Positions 17,645-25,033 of a DNA stretch of 64,000 bases are shown in pieces. This DNA is from Epilithonimonas vandammei. Lineage in GTDB: Bacteria; Bacteroidota; Bacteroidia; Flavobacteriales; Weeksellaceae. The stretch covers positions 1,364,001-1,428,000 of the forward strand of contig NZ_CP034161.1 in the NCBI RefSeq assembly GCF_003860525.1. The letters are read 5' to 3'. Positions within the stretch are counted from its first letter, which is position 1. Each line of letters begins with the position of its first letter. A program made the position numbers and the translations under genes. The notes under the pieces are model-generated. The model did not search any database. It had not been told where the DNA came from and saw only the letters and a program-made list of their open reading frames with translations.

Positions 17645-19036
17645 ATGATAACCTATCTATTTAGACATTTATCGCAGGTTTTTCGCATTGCAGATTACAT
17701 TGTTATAAATATTTTTCTATATATAAGTAACATTCATCTCTTTCCTGGAAGAAAAAGCGGACTTTTTATTACTGATTATAGCGCACAGTTCATAATTGTT
17801 AATTTTTCGTGGTTTATTGTCACAACATTTACCAAGCTTTATGCAAAAGAAACTTTGAGGGATTCTTCATTACAATTTAATGCATTAACAAAATCTTTCT
17901 TCATATTCATTCTCTTTTTTCTGATTTATCTTTTTTTAGTCTTCTCGGAAAATATTAATTATCAAGAATTTAGCACATATTTTTTTCTTGTTGGGGTTTC
18001 GTTTTCTCTGACAAGGTTTATGCTTTTCTTATACAGAAAGAAAAACAGATTTAAAATTGGGAGAAAACTTTATAATTATAATACAGTCTTAATTGGCGAA
18101 AGCCATTATTCAAAATTGCTACTCTCAAATAGAGATCTGCGTAGAGATTTAGGTATTAGAGAGTCATATTTTATAGATGAAAAATATAGGGAGAGTAAAA
18201 AAAGCAAATTTATATCTCAGTTTTTCAAAGATATAGATAGATTTCATATTAATAATATTGTTTTTTGTGATGATAGAATTGATATAGAATTATACCAGAA
18301 AATTGTAGATATTGCAGAACATAAAATGATCCGTATTTATATGGTTCCTGATTTTAAAAATAAACTTCTATCATCATATTATTTAGAAATTATTCACGAT
18401 GTTCCTTTTCTTAAATTAATAAAAGAACCTTTATCCAGCCCAGGAAAACAATTTCTTAAAAGAACCTTTGATTTTTTGTTCTCTCTTTTTGTTACCATTT
18501 TTCTGCTTTCTTGGTTAATTCCCATTGTAGCAATTATAATAAAACTTGAAAGCAAAGGTCCTGTTTTCTTTATTCAAAAGAGATCTGGCCTTAAGAATAA
18601 CGCGTTCGGTTGTATCAAATTCCGAAGTATGACCGTCAATGAAATAGCGGATGTACAGATTGCGAAAAAGAATGACGCCAGAGTTACGAAGTTTGGAGCC
18701 TTTATGAGAAAAACAAGTATTGACGAATTGCCACAATTTTTGAATGTGTTAGTTGGTAATATGTCTATTGTAGGTCCAAGACCACATATGCTTTCGCAAA
18801 CCGAACAATATTCCAAGATCACTAAGAAATACATGACACGGCATATTGTGAAACCCGGTATTACAGGTTGGGCTCAGGTAATGGGTGCTAGAGGTGAGAT
18901 CTTTTCTGACCGAGACATGCAAAAAAGAATAGAGAAAGATATTTGGTATATCCAGCATTGGTCTTTCTTTCTGGATATTAAGATAATCTTTCTTACTTTT
19001 TACAATGTAGTTAAAGGTGATAAGCAAGCGTATTAA
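17645..19036 (+). CDS. WcaJ/WbaP-type polyprenyl-phosphate glycosyl-1-phosphate transferase
   Basis: The 463-residue protein has four hydrophobic N-terminal segments, a CoA-binding-like middle domain, one further membrane segment and the C-terminal bacterial sugar transferase domain. Catalytic-domain landmarks are FDFLFS, ESKGPVFFIQKRSG, IKFRSM, KTSIDELPQ (the Asp-Glu pair) and GDMSIVGPRP-type NMSIVGPRPHM. It starts repeat-unit synthesis by moving a sugar-1-phosphate to undecaprenyl phosphate. Length fits the WcaJ family with its long N-terminal half. It is the last gene of the locus and is followed 2 bases on by a strong terminator. Confidence 0.92.
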   Translation: MITYLFRHLSQVFRIADYIVINIFLYISNIHLFPGRKSGLFITDYSAQFIIVNFSWFIVTTFTKLYAKETLRDSSLQFNALTKSFFIFILFFLIYLFLVFSENINYQEFSTYFFLVGVSFSLTRFMLFLYRKKNRFKIGRKLYNYNTVLIGESHYSKLLLSNRDLRRDLGIRESYFIDEKYRESKKSKFISQFFKDIDRFHINNIVFCDDRIDIELYQKIVDIAEHKMIRIYMVPDFKNKLLSSYYLEIIHDVPFLKLIKEPLSSPGKQFLKRTFDFLFSLFVTIFLLSWLIPIVAIIIKLESKGPVFFIQKRSGLKNNAFGCIKFRSMTVNEIADVQIAKKNDARVTKFGAFMRKTSIDELPQFLNVLVGNMSIVGPRPHMLSQTEQYSKITKKYMTRHIVKPGITGWAQVMGARGEIFSDRDMQKRIEKDIWYIQHWSFFLDIKIIFLTFYNVVKGDKQAY

Positions 19037-19037
19037 T

Positions 19038-19068
19038 AAAAAAGGAATCAAATTTTGATTCCTTTTTT
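19038..19068 (+). terminator. Terminator at the end of the polysaccharide locus
   Basis: A 15-bp near-perfect inverted repeat (GGAATCAAA with TTTGATTCC and flanking A and T runs) ends in six Ts. It follows the sugar transferase stop directly and could act in both directions. Confidence 0.85.
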
Positions 19069-19073
19069 ATTAC

Positions 19074-19081
19074 TAAATTTG
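19074..19081 (+). promoter_or_regulatory. -7 box (TAAATTTG) for rimO
   Basis: TAAATTTG fits TAnnTTTG and lies just after the locus terminator, leaving a leader of about 60 bases before rimO. A TTTG at 19054-19057 is only 16 bases upstream and inside the terminator stem, so the -33 element is doubtful. Confidence 0.5.
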
Positions 19082-19145
19082 CAAACTTAAAAATTGAAAA
19101 TCTACTCACTGATTTTCAATTATCATTTATCAAATTATAATTAAG

Positions 19146-20447
19146 ATGCGTACCAAATCTGTAGGTAAAAAGAAAATTAATGTCGTAACATTAGGCTGTT
19201 CAAAAAACGTCTATGATTCTGAAGTACTAATGGGTCAGCTGGAAGCCAGTGGCAAAAATGTGGTTCATGAAGAAAAAGGAGACGTAGTAGTCATCAACAC
19301 ATGCGGATTTATAGATAATGCTAAAGAAGAAAGTATCAATACCATTCTAGAATATGTAGATCTTAAAAATCAGGGCATTGTCGAGAAGGTTTTTGTAACA
19401 GGTTGTCTTTCGGAAAGATATAAGCCAGATTTGGAAAGGGAAATTCCGGATGTGGATCAATACTTTGGAACTAGGGATCTGCCTATTCTTTTGAAGCATC
19501 TGGGTGCAGATTACAAGCACGAATTGGTGGGAGAAAGATTGACCACCACACCGAAACACTATGCTTATCTAAAAATTTCCGAAGGTTGCGACAGACCGTG
19601 TTCTTTTTGTGCAATCCCTTTGATGAGAGGAGGTCACATCTCCACACCTATTGAAAAACTGGTGACAGAAGCTCAAAAATTAGCAAAGAAAGGCGTTAAA
19701 GAATTAATTCTTATTGCTCAGGATCTTACTTTTTATGGGTTAGACATCTATAAAAAAAGAGCATTAGGAGATTTACTTCAGGAGCTTATAAAAGTTGAAG
19801 GCATTGAGTGGATTCGTCTTCATTATGCTTTTCCCTCAGGTTTTCCAGAAGATGTATTGGACATTATAAAAACTGAACCAAAGATTTGTAATTATATAGA
19901 TATCCCGCTTCAGCATATCAATACAGATCTTCTGAAAGCAATGAAGAGAGGTACGTCTTTTGAAAAAACCAATGCTTTGCTGGATAAATTCCGCGAGAAA
20001 GTTCCGGATATGGCAATCAGAACTACGCTTATCGTTGGATTTCCTGGAGAGACCGATGACATATTCGAAGAGCTAAAGCAATGGGTGAGGGACCAAAGAT
20101 TTGATAGACTGGGATGTTTTACGTATTCTCACGAAGAAAATACCACTGCATTTGTTTTAGAAGATAACATACCAGATGAAATAAAGCAAAAAAGAGTGGA
20201 GGAGATTATGGAAATACAGCAGCAGATATCTTGGGGAAAAAATCAGGAAAAAGTGGGCAAAGTCTTTAAGTGTATTTTTGACGGGAAAGAAGGTGATTAT
20301 TTTGTAGGAAGAACGGAGTATGATTCTCCTGATGTTGATAATACCGTTCTGGTGCCAGCAAAAGATGTTTATATCTCTATTGGGGACTTTGCAAACGTAA
20401 GGATTACTTCTGCTGAAGATTATGATCTGATCGGAGAATTAGTATAA
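19146..20447 (+). CDS. rimO: Ribosomal protein S12 methylthiotransferase RimO
   Basis: The 433-residue protein has the UPF0004 domain (NVVTLGCSKNVYDSEVLMG), then the radical SAM cluster as CDRPCSFC (~148-155), and a C-terminal TRAM domain. VTLGCSKN distinguishes RimO from the tRNA enzyme MiaB. It adds a methylthio group to a conserved aspartate of ribosomal protein S12 using two iron-sulfur clusters. Length is normal. It stands alone, with its own promoter and a terminator. Confidence 0.95.
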   Translation: MRTKSVGKKKINVVTLGCSKNVYDSEVLMGQLEASGKNVVHEEKGDVVVINTCGFIDNAKEESINTILEYVDLKNQGIVEKVFVTGCLSERYKPDLEREIPDVDQYFGTRDLPILLKHLGADYKHELVGERLTTTPKHYAYLKISEGCDRPCSFCAIPLMRGGHISTPIEKLVTEAQKLAKKGVKELILIAQDLTFYGLDIYKKRALGDLLQELIKVEGIEWIRLHYAFPSGFPEDVLDIIKTEPKICNYIDIPLQHINTDLLKAMKRGTSFEKTNALLDKFREKVPDMAIRTTLIVGFPGETDDIFEELKQWVRDQRFDRLGCFTYSHEENTTAFVLEDNIPDEIKQKRVEEIMEIQQQISWGKNQEKVGKVFKCIFDGKEGDYFVGRTEYDSPDVDNTVLVPAKDVYISIGDFANVRITSAEDYDLIGELV

Positions 20448-20453
20448 AATAAT

Positions 20454-20480
20454 AACCAGCTGTCCAGCTGGTTTTTTATT
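20454..20480 (+). terminator. Terminator of rimO
   Basis: AACCAGCT pairs with AGCTGGTT around a GTCC loop and is followed by a T-rich run. It begins 7 bases after the rimO stop. Confidence 0.85.
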
Positions 20481-20911
20481 TTTTTGTTAAAAAAAAGGTC
20501 TTTTTTATTTAACTTGCTGTATTGTAGTGTGTTATGGATTGTAAATGTGGTTTGAATTTGATTTTAGCCAACATTATTAATATTTAATAATTTTACAACT
20601 AATTTATTGAATATTAAATAGAGATAAATGATATTTAATTAAGATATTTTGCTAATTATTGATTTTAATTACAATATAGTTAATTTTATAAACATTTATT
20701 ATTTTATTAACTTATTGATAATCATAATCTTAGTATGGTAATTCGCATCCTATAGTTTGTAAAATTTTAAGAATTTAGTGTTTAATTTAACATTTATTAA
20801 CATTTCTTGTGATCTCCTATTTAGAGGGAGTTTCACAAAGGTTGTCTTCGTATAAAACCTGCAATGATGCCCACAAAATAGTGAAATGAGATGTTACCAG
20901 TCAATTTGGGA
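20481..20911. other. Long A/T-rich spacer with no gene found
   Basis: About 430 bases between rimO and the RlpA-like gene contain no convincing reading frame. Most of it is long A/T runs with repeated TTAACATTTATTAACATT-like words. One imperfect dyad stands out at 20806-20840: CTTGTGATCTCC against GGGAGTTTCACAAAG with an eight-base centre. I see no known RNA family. The spacer probably holds regulatory sequence for the downstream gene. Confidence 0.5.
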
Positions 20912-20919
20912 TATCTTTG
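20912..20919 (+). promoter_or_regulatory. -7 box (TATCTTTG) before the RlpA-like gene
   Basis: TATCTTTG fits TAnnTTTG and ends 29 bases before the start codon. No exact TTTG lies at the -33 distance. Confidence 0.5.
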
Positions 20920-20948
20920 CGGAGTCAAAACCAATAAAATAATTCAAC

Positions 20949-21317
20949 ATGATGAAAAGAGTCTTTCTCGTAATCATAATGATGATTTCAACACTTGGTA
21001 TTTTCTCTTTCAAGAGTTATGCCACAGATGCGAATACAAGTTTTGTATCTTACTATCACGATAAATTCGATGGTAAAAAAACAGCAAGCGGTGAGGTATT
21101 TAGTAATGCAGCCCTTACTGCAGCAAACAAAACACTTCCTTTCGGGACATTAGTAAAGATCACAAACTTGATCTCCGGGAAAAGTGTAGTTGTAAAAGTG
21201 AATGACAGAGGACCGTACCACTCTTCAAGAGCCTTTGATCTTTCAAAAGCAGCTTTCAAGACTATTGCAGATATCAGAAAAGGAACTATTGCAATAGAAT
21301 ATGAAATTCTAGATTAG
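20949..21317 (+). CDS. rlpA: RlpA-like septal/peptidoglycan protein (double-psi beta-barrel)
   Basis: This 122-residue protein has a signal peptide (about residues 1-25, ending in SYA) and one RlpA-like double-psi beta-barrel. Marks are KTASGEVF, AANKTLPFGTLVKIT and VNDRGPYHSSRAFDLS; the Asp in NDRGP is the catalytic residue of RlpA lytic transglycosylases. It is secreted and lacks both a lipobox and the SPOR domain that sends E. coli RlpA to septal glycan. It may therefore be a free periplasmic enzyme. A second ATG follows the first directly. The gene is monocistronic. Confidence 0.85.
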   Translation: MMKRVFLVIIMMISTLGIFSFKSYATDANTSFVSYYHDKFDGKKTASGEVFSNAALTAANKTLPFGTLVKITNLISGKSVVVKVNDRGPYHSSRAFDLSKAAFKTIADIRKGTIAIEYEILD

Positions 21318-21343
21318 AAAAAGAAATTATCTTATTATGACAA

Positions 21344-21376
21344 AAAAAAGCCAATATCACTAAGATTGGCTTTTTT
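21344..21376. terminator. Bidirectional terminator
   Basis: AAAAAAGCCAAT pairs with ATTGGCTTTTTT around a 9-base loop. It lies between the convergent RlpA-like and flavin oxidoreductase genes and has A and T runs on both sides, so it can end both transcripts. Confidence 0.9.
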
Positions 21377-21380
21377 ATTT

Positions 21381-22445
21381 TTAAAATTTCGAAGGCTTTG
21401 CACGAAGGTATTGATGAGGGTAGAAACAGTCATCATCACTTTCCCAAGAGGTTTGAACGCTAAAATAAGGGTTTCGAAGAATTTCTCTGGCCAGAAAGAT
21501 TAAATCGGCCTGCTCCTGACTCAAAATTTCTTCTGCCTGTTCTGCTGTGGTAATAAGACCTACAGCGCCGGCACTGACACCAGCCTCTGTTTTTATAGCT
21601 TCGGCCAATGGAACCTGATAACCAGGTTTTAGTTCCATAGTCACTCCATTGATATTCCCACCGCTGGAAACATCTACAAGGTCTACATTACTATTTTTAA
21701 GCAGTCTGGAAAGTTTCACACTGTCTTCAATATCCCATCCGTTTTCTGCATATTCGGTTCCGGAAATCCTTACAAACAACGCCTGATCATCAGTCAATAC
21801 TGAATTTACAGCATCTATGATTTCCATCAAAAATCTTGTTCGATTCTCAAATTCACCTCCATATTCATCAGTTCTGGTGTTAGACAACGGCGATAAAAAT
21901 TGATGAATGAGATAACCGTGCGCCGCATGGATTTCTATAACATCAAAACCAGCATCTACAGATCTTTGTGCAGCTAAGCGAAAATCTTCTGTCAGGGTTT
22001 GTATTTCTTCAACAGATAAAGTGTGAGGCGTTCTTTCTGAGGGATGAAAAGGAATTGGGCTTGGTGCGATGGTTTGCCAGCCTTCTTCTAGAGTCATTTG
22101 CCTGTTTGTGGCAGCGGAAACGGAACCTTTTCTTCCTGCGTGGGCTAGCTGAATCCCGATTTTACTTTCCGAATTCTGATGAACGAAGGCCACGATTTTT
22201 TTCAGAGATCTTGCTTGTTCGTCATTCCATATTCCCAGGCATTTGTCTGTGATTCTTCCGCGAGGTTCCACTCCGGTTGCTTCTATGACAATTAATCCCA
22301 CGCCACCTTGTGCGCGGCTTCCGTAATGGACAAAATGGAAATCATTGGCTACACCATCTTCTGCAGAGTACATACACATTGGCGACATCACGATTCTGTT
22401 CTTTAATTGTACATTTCTAAATGTTATCGGGGTGAAAAGTTTCAT
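21381..22445 (-). CDS. NADH:flavin oxidoreductase, old yellow enzyme family (YqjM/NamA-like)
   Basis: I start this at the ATG ending at 22445 because the product then begins KLFTPITFRNVQLKNR, as family members do; the frame is open for 17 more codons upstream. The 354-residue TIM barrel has MSPMCMYSAEDG, QLAHAGRKGS, HAAHGYLIHQFLSPLSN and TRTDEYGGEFENR. These motifs belong to the YqjM/NamA class, which binds FMN and uses NADPH to reduce electrophilic alkenes and other xenobiotics. The Cys in the MCMY segment tunes the flavin in that class. It is cytoplasmic and appears to be transcribed alone. Confidence 0.93.
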   Translation of the reverse strand: MKLFTPITFRNVQLKNRIVMSPMCMYSAEDGVANDFHFVHYGSRAQGGVGLIVIEATGVEPRGRITDKCLGIWNDEQARSLKKIVAFVHQNSESKIGIQLAHAGRKGSVSAATNRQMTLEEGWQTIAPSPIPFHPSERTPHTLSVEEIQTLTEDFRLAAQRSVDAGFDVIEIHAAHGYLIHQFLSPLSNTRTDEYGGEFENRTRFLMEIIDAVNSVLTDDQALFVRISGTEYAENGWDIEDSVKLSRLLKNSNVDLVDVSSGGNINGVTMELKPGYQVPLAEAIKTEAGVSAGAVGLITTAEQAEEILSQEQADLIFLAREILRNPYFSVQTSWESDDDCFYPHQYLRAKPSKF

Positions 22446-22530
22446 TTTTATATTTGTTTGAATACTAAAATATTTTGTACTGGAAATGGTTTCCAAAATT
22501 AATAATAACTATAAGTAACCGATGAATAAC

Positions 22531-22611
22531 GCGCAGCCCGGCTTGAGAGGAGCTCTTTTTGTTTTTGGAAAAAAAAACAAAAAAGCGGGAGCGGAAGACG
22601 GAAAAGCTGCC
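22531..22611 (+). repeat. Hairpin repeat, divergent copy C
   Basis: A poly-T/poly-A stem (CTTTTTGTTTTT at 22555-22566 against AAAAACAAAAAAG at 22573-22585) is framed by a CAGCCCGG box on the left and GCGGGA...AAAGCTGCC on the right. The order of parts matches the repeats at 42836 and 63528, but the outer boxes have drifted, so family membership is tentative. The repeat lies between two genes, just past the end of the DinB-like gene. An open frame through it (22522-22758) is not a credible gene. Confidence 0.5.
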
Positions 22612-22618
22612 AAAAAAA

Positions 22619-23074
22619 TTAGACTCCAAACTGAGTCAGATGATGATCCAGATGTTTTGCCATCATATTATTCCATTCCTTGGATGTTAGTTTCCCAAAG
22701 TTGGAACTTTCTTTTCCCTCGAAAGCTTCTGATCCCAGTTGCTGAGTTTTCTGAATAAAACCTATCAAACGTTTTTTCTCTTCTTCAAAGTTTTTTGAAT
22801 CGGTAATTACAAACATCGCAGCTGTTGGAAGGTTGGGTTTGTAAGAGATGTCGTTGGTTACTTTTGGCTTTACGAAAGTTTTTAGAAGCCATTTTGTAAT
22901 GAAGGTCGGTTTCTTATGCTTTTCCGGTTCGTAAATCAGTTCGTAGGTTACATTGCAGTGAGCAAGCATTTTATCTACCGACATGACTCCCCATTTCGGA
23001 AATGAATCTTCCGTTAGGCTATTGATTCTCTTGATTAGGTGGATGGTATCGTTTTGATCAAATATGTTCTTCAT
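22619..23074 (-). CDS. DinB-like protein (DUF1569 type)
   Basis: The 151-residue protein looks like a four-helix DinB/YfiT-superfamily member. It has a histidine in an early helix (MLAHCNVTYELIYEP) and a paired-histidine segment near the C-terminus (KHLDHHLTQFG), which together would form the divalent-metal site of the family. The spacing of SVDKMLAH and HLDHHLTQFG fits DUF1569. Known DinB-like proteins include thiol-dependent S-transferases and stress-induced proteins, and no specific role can be assigned. It is cytoplasmic and stands alone on the minus strand. Confidence 0.75.
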   Translation of the reverse strand: MKNIFDQNDTIHLIKRINSLTEDSFPKWGVMSVDKMLAHCNVTYELIYEPEKHKKPTFITKWLLKTFVKPKVTNDISYKPNLPTAAMFVITDSKNFEEEKKRLIGFIQKTQQLGSEAFEGKESSNFGKLTSKEWNNMMAKHLDHHLTQFGV

Positions 23075-23221
23075 AAATAGCTGCTATTATTAATTGAATA
23101 AGCAAAGATAATTACAAAACATCTTAAATCGCTTCGTTTTTAAATTATAATAAAAAATTGAGCTAATTGATAATTTTTATGAGTTAGCAAAGTCAATTTC
23201 GATATGAAGAATCGTCCTATG

Positions 23222-23253
23222 TTTGTGAGTTATCACAATATATTTTAACTTTG
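23222..23253 (+). promoter_or_regulatory. Promoter of pyrG
   Basis: TTTG (23222-23225), 20 bases, then TAACTTTG (23246-23253) is an exact match to the Bacteroidota housekeeping promoter. Transcription should begin near 23258, which rules out the upstream in-frame start at 23251 and supports the ATG at 23269. Confidence 0.85.
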
Positions 23254-23268
23254 CACAAACCTAATCTA

Positions 23269-24882
23269 ATGAGTAAAAAAGAAACGAAATACATCTTCGT
23301 AACAGGAGGTGTAACATCGTCACTTGGTAAAGGTATTGTTTCCGCTTCTTTGGGGCTTCTTCTAAAATCCCGCGGTTTCAAAGTTACCATCCAGAAATTG
23401 GACCCTTATATCAACATTGATCCCGGAACCCTTAATCCTTATGAACACGGTGAATGTTATGTGACCGAAGACGGCGCAGAAACCGACTTGGATCTTGGAC
23501 ATTATGAGCGATTCCTAGATTCTCCAACCTCACAAAACAACAACGTTACGACCGGAAAAATCTACCAAACTGTTATTGAAAAGGAACGTAAAGGTGATTT
23601 TCTTGGGAAAACAGTTCAAGTTATTCCTCACATTACCAACGAAATCAAACGCAGAATAAAGATGCTTTCCAAAAAGGATTATGACATCATTATTACAGAA
23701 ATTGGAGGGACAGTCGGTGATATAGAATCTCTTCCTTACATAGAAAGTGTTCGCCAATTGCAATGGGAATTAGGTAAGAACAATTCTATGGTTATCCATT
23801 TAACTTTGCTGCCTTATTTATCATCGAGTGGGGAATTGAAAACAAAACCTTCTCAACATTCTGTTCGTCAATTGATGGAAAGTGGGATTCAGGCGGATGT
23901 TTTGGTTTGCAGAACTGAACATTCCATTCCAAAAGATTTACGCGCTAAACTTGCACAGTTCTGCAACGTAGGATTGGATAATGTGATTGAATGTATAGAT
24001 ATGGACACCATTTATGAAGTGCCTCTGTATCTTCAAAAACAAAATTTTGATGAAGTGGTTCTTAAAGAGCTGAATTTGCCGGTGGGAAAAGATGTTAATC
24101 TAAAAGATTGGAAATCATTTCTGAAGAAATATAAAAATCCTAAGAAAAGTGTAGAAATCGCTTTGGTTGGGAAATATGTGTCTCTTCAGGATTCTTATAA
24201 ATCTATCGCAGAAGCGTTCATACACGCAGGTGCAGATTTGGAAACAGAAGTGAATGTAAGATGGGTTTACAGTGGTGATATCGAAACTGAAGGTGCAGAA
24301 AAACTATTAAAAGGCGTTGACGGAATCCTTGTCGCTCCAGGTTTCGGAGATAGAGGAATTGAAGGTAAAATCCAGGCGGCGAAATATGCAAGAGAGAACA
24401 AAGTTCCATTGTTGGGAATCTGTCTAGGAATGCAGATTATGACTATTGAATTCGCTAGAAATGTTCTAGGTTTAGCAAAAGCCAACAGTATGGAATTCGA
24501 TACGTCTACGCCTGACCCTGTGATTTCTCTAATGGAAGAACAGAAAAATGTGGTAGAAAAAGGCGGAACAATGCGCCTTGGCGCTTGGAAATGTGCTTTG
24601 AAACAAGGTTCAAAATTAGCTGAGGTTTATGGTGCAAAAACTATTTCAGAGCGTCATCGTCACAGATATGAGTTCAATAGCGATTACAAGAAAGACTTCG
24701 AAGATAAAGGTCTTGTTCCAACAGGACTTAATCCGGAAACAGGCTTGGTCGAAACGTTAGAACTAAAAGACCATCCTTTCTATGTAGGAGTTCAATATCA
24801 TCCGGAATATAAGAGTACGGTTGCTACACCGCACCCACTTTTCAAAGCTTTTATCAACGCAACGGTTAAGAATAAATCATAA
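23269..24882 (+). CDS. pyrG: CTP synthase
   Basis: The 537-residue protein has both CTP synthase domains. The N-terminal synthetase has the P-loop-like FVTGGVTSSLGKG with DPYINIDPGT. The C-terminal class I glutamine amidotransferase has the nucleophile Cys in LGICLGMQ and the catalytic His-Glu in YHPEY. It converts UTP to CTP using ATP and glutamine. I chose ATG 23269 (MSKKETKYIF) because the promoter's -7 box overlaps the longer frame's start. A hairpin follows the stop. Confidence 0.97.
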   Translation: MSKKETKYIFVTGGVTSSLGKGIVSASLGLLLKSRGFKVTIQKLDPYINIDPGTLNPYEHGECYVTEDGAETDLDLGHYERFLDSPTSQNNNVTTGKIYQTVIEKERKGDFLGKTVQVIPHITNEIKRRIKMLSKKDYDIIITEIGGTVGDIESLPYIESVRQLQWELGKNNSMVIHLTLLPYLSSSGELKTKPSQHSVRQLMESGIQADVLVCRTEHSIPKDLRAKLAQFCNVGLDNVIECIDMDTIYEVPLYLQKQNFDEVVLKELNLPVGKDVNLKDWKSFLKKYKNPKKSVEIALVGKYVSLQDSYKSIAEAFIHAGADLETEVNVRWVYSGDIETEGAEKLLKGVDGILVAPGFGDRGIEGKIQAAKYARENKVPLLGICLGMQIMTIEFARNVLGLAKANSMEFDTSTPDPVISLMEEQKNVVEKGGTMRLGAWKCALKQGSKLAEVYGAKTISERHRHRYEFNSDYKKDFEDKGLVPTGLNPETGLVETLELKDHPFYVGVQYHPEYKSTVATPHPLFKAFINATVKNKS

Positions 24883-24888
24883 ATTAAT

Positions 24889-24925
24889 GAATGGCTCAAA
24901 GTATTTCCTTGAGCCATTCGTCTTT
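24889..24925 (+). terminator. Terminator of pyrG
   Basis: An 11-bp stem (GAATGGCTCAA with TTGAGCCATTC) and 9-base loop begin 6 bases after the pyrG stop. The following sequence has only a short T run, so termination may be leaky. Confidence 0.65.
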
Positions 24926-24950
24926 ATAACGGAATCTGAAAAATAAATCC

Positions 24951-24958
24951 TATTTTTG
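24951..24958 (+). promoter_or_regulatory. -7 box (TATTTTTG) for yidC
   Basis: TATTTTTG fits TAnnTTTG and leaves a leader of about 70 bases before the chosen yidC ATG. The leader repeats words such as AACTTTAAACTTTAAACT. No exact -33 TTTG is seen. Confidence 0.45.
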
Positions 24959-25033
24959 CAGACCAAAATAAAAGATTTGAAATTTGAGATTATTTGTCAA
25001 CTTCAAACTTTAAACTTTAAACTCAATTCTATA

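Noticed and set aside
22522..22758. 78-codon plus-strand frame
   Set aside because: It runs through a hairpin repeat and then antisense to the DinB-like gene, with low-complexity Lys/Gly sequence and no homologous motif.
23251..23268. Longer N-terminus of pyrG
   Set aside because: It would begin inside the -7 box, before transcription starts.
24956..25033. Longer N-terminus of yidC from a TTG
   Set aside because: The TTG lies in the -7 box and the extra residues do not resemble YidC.
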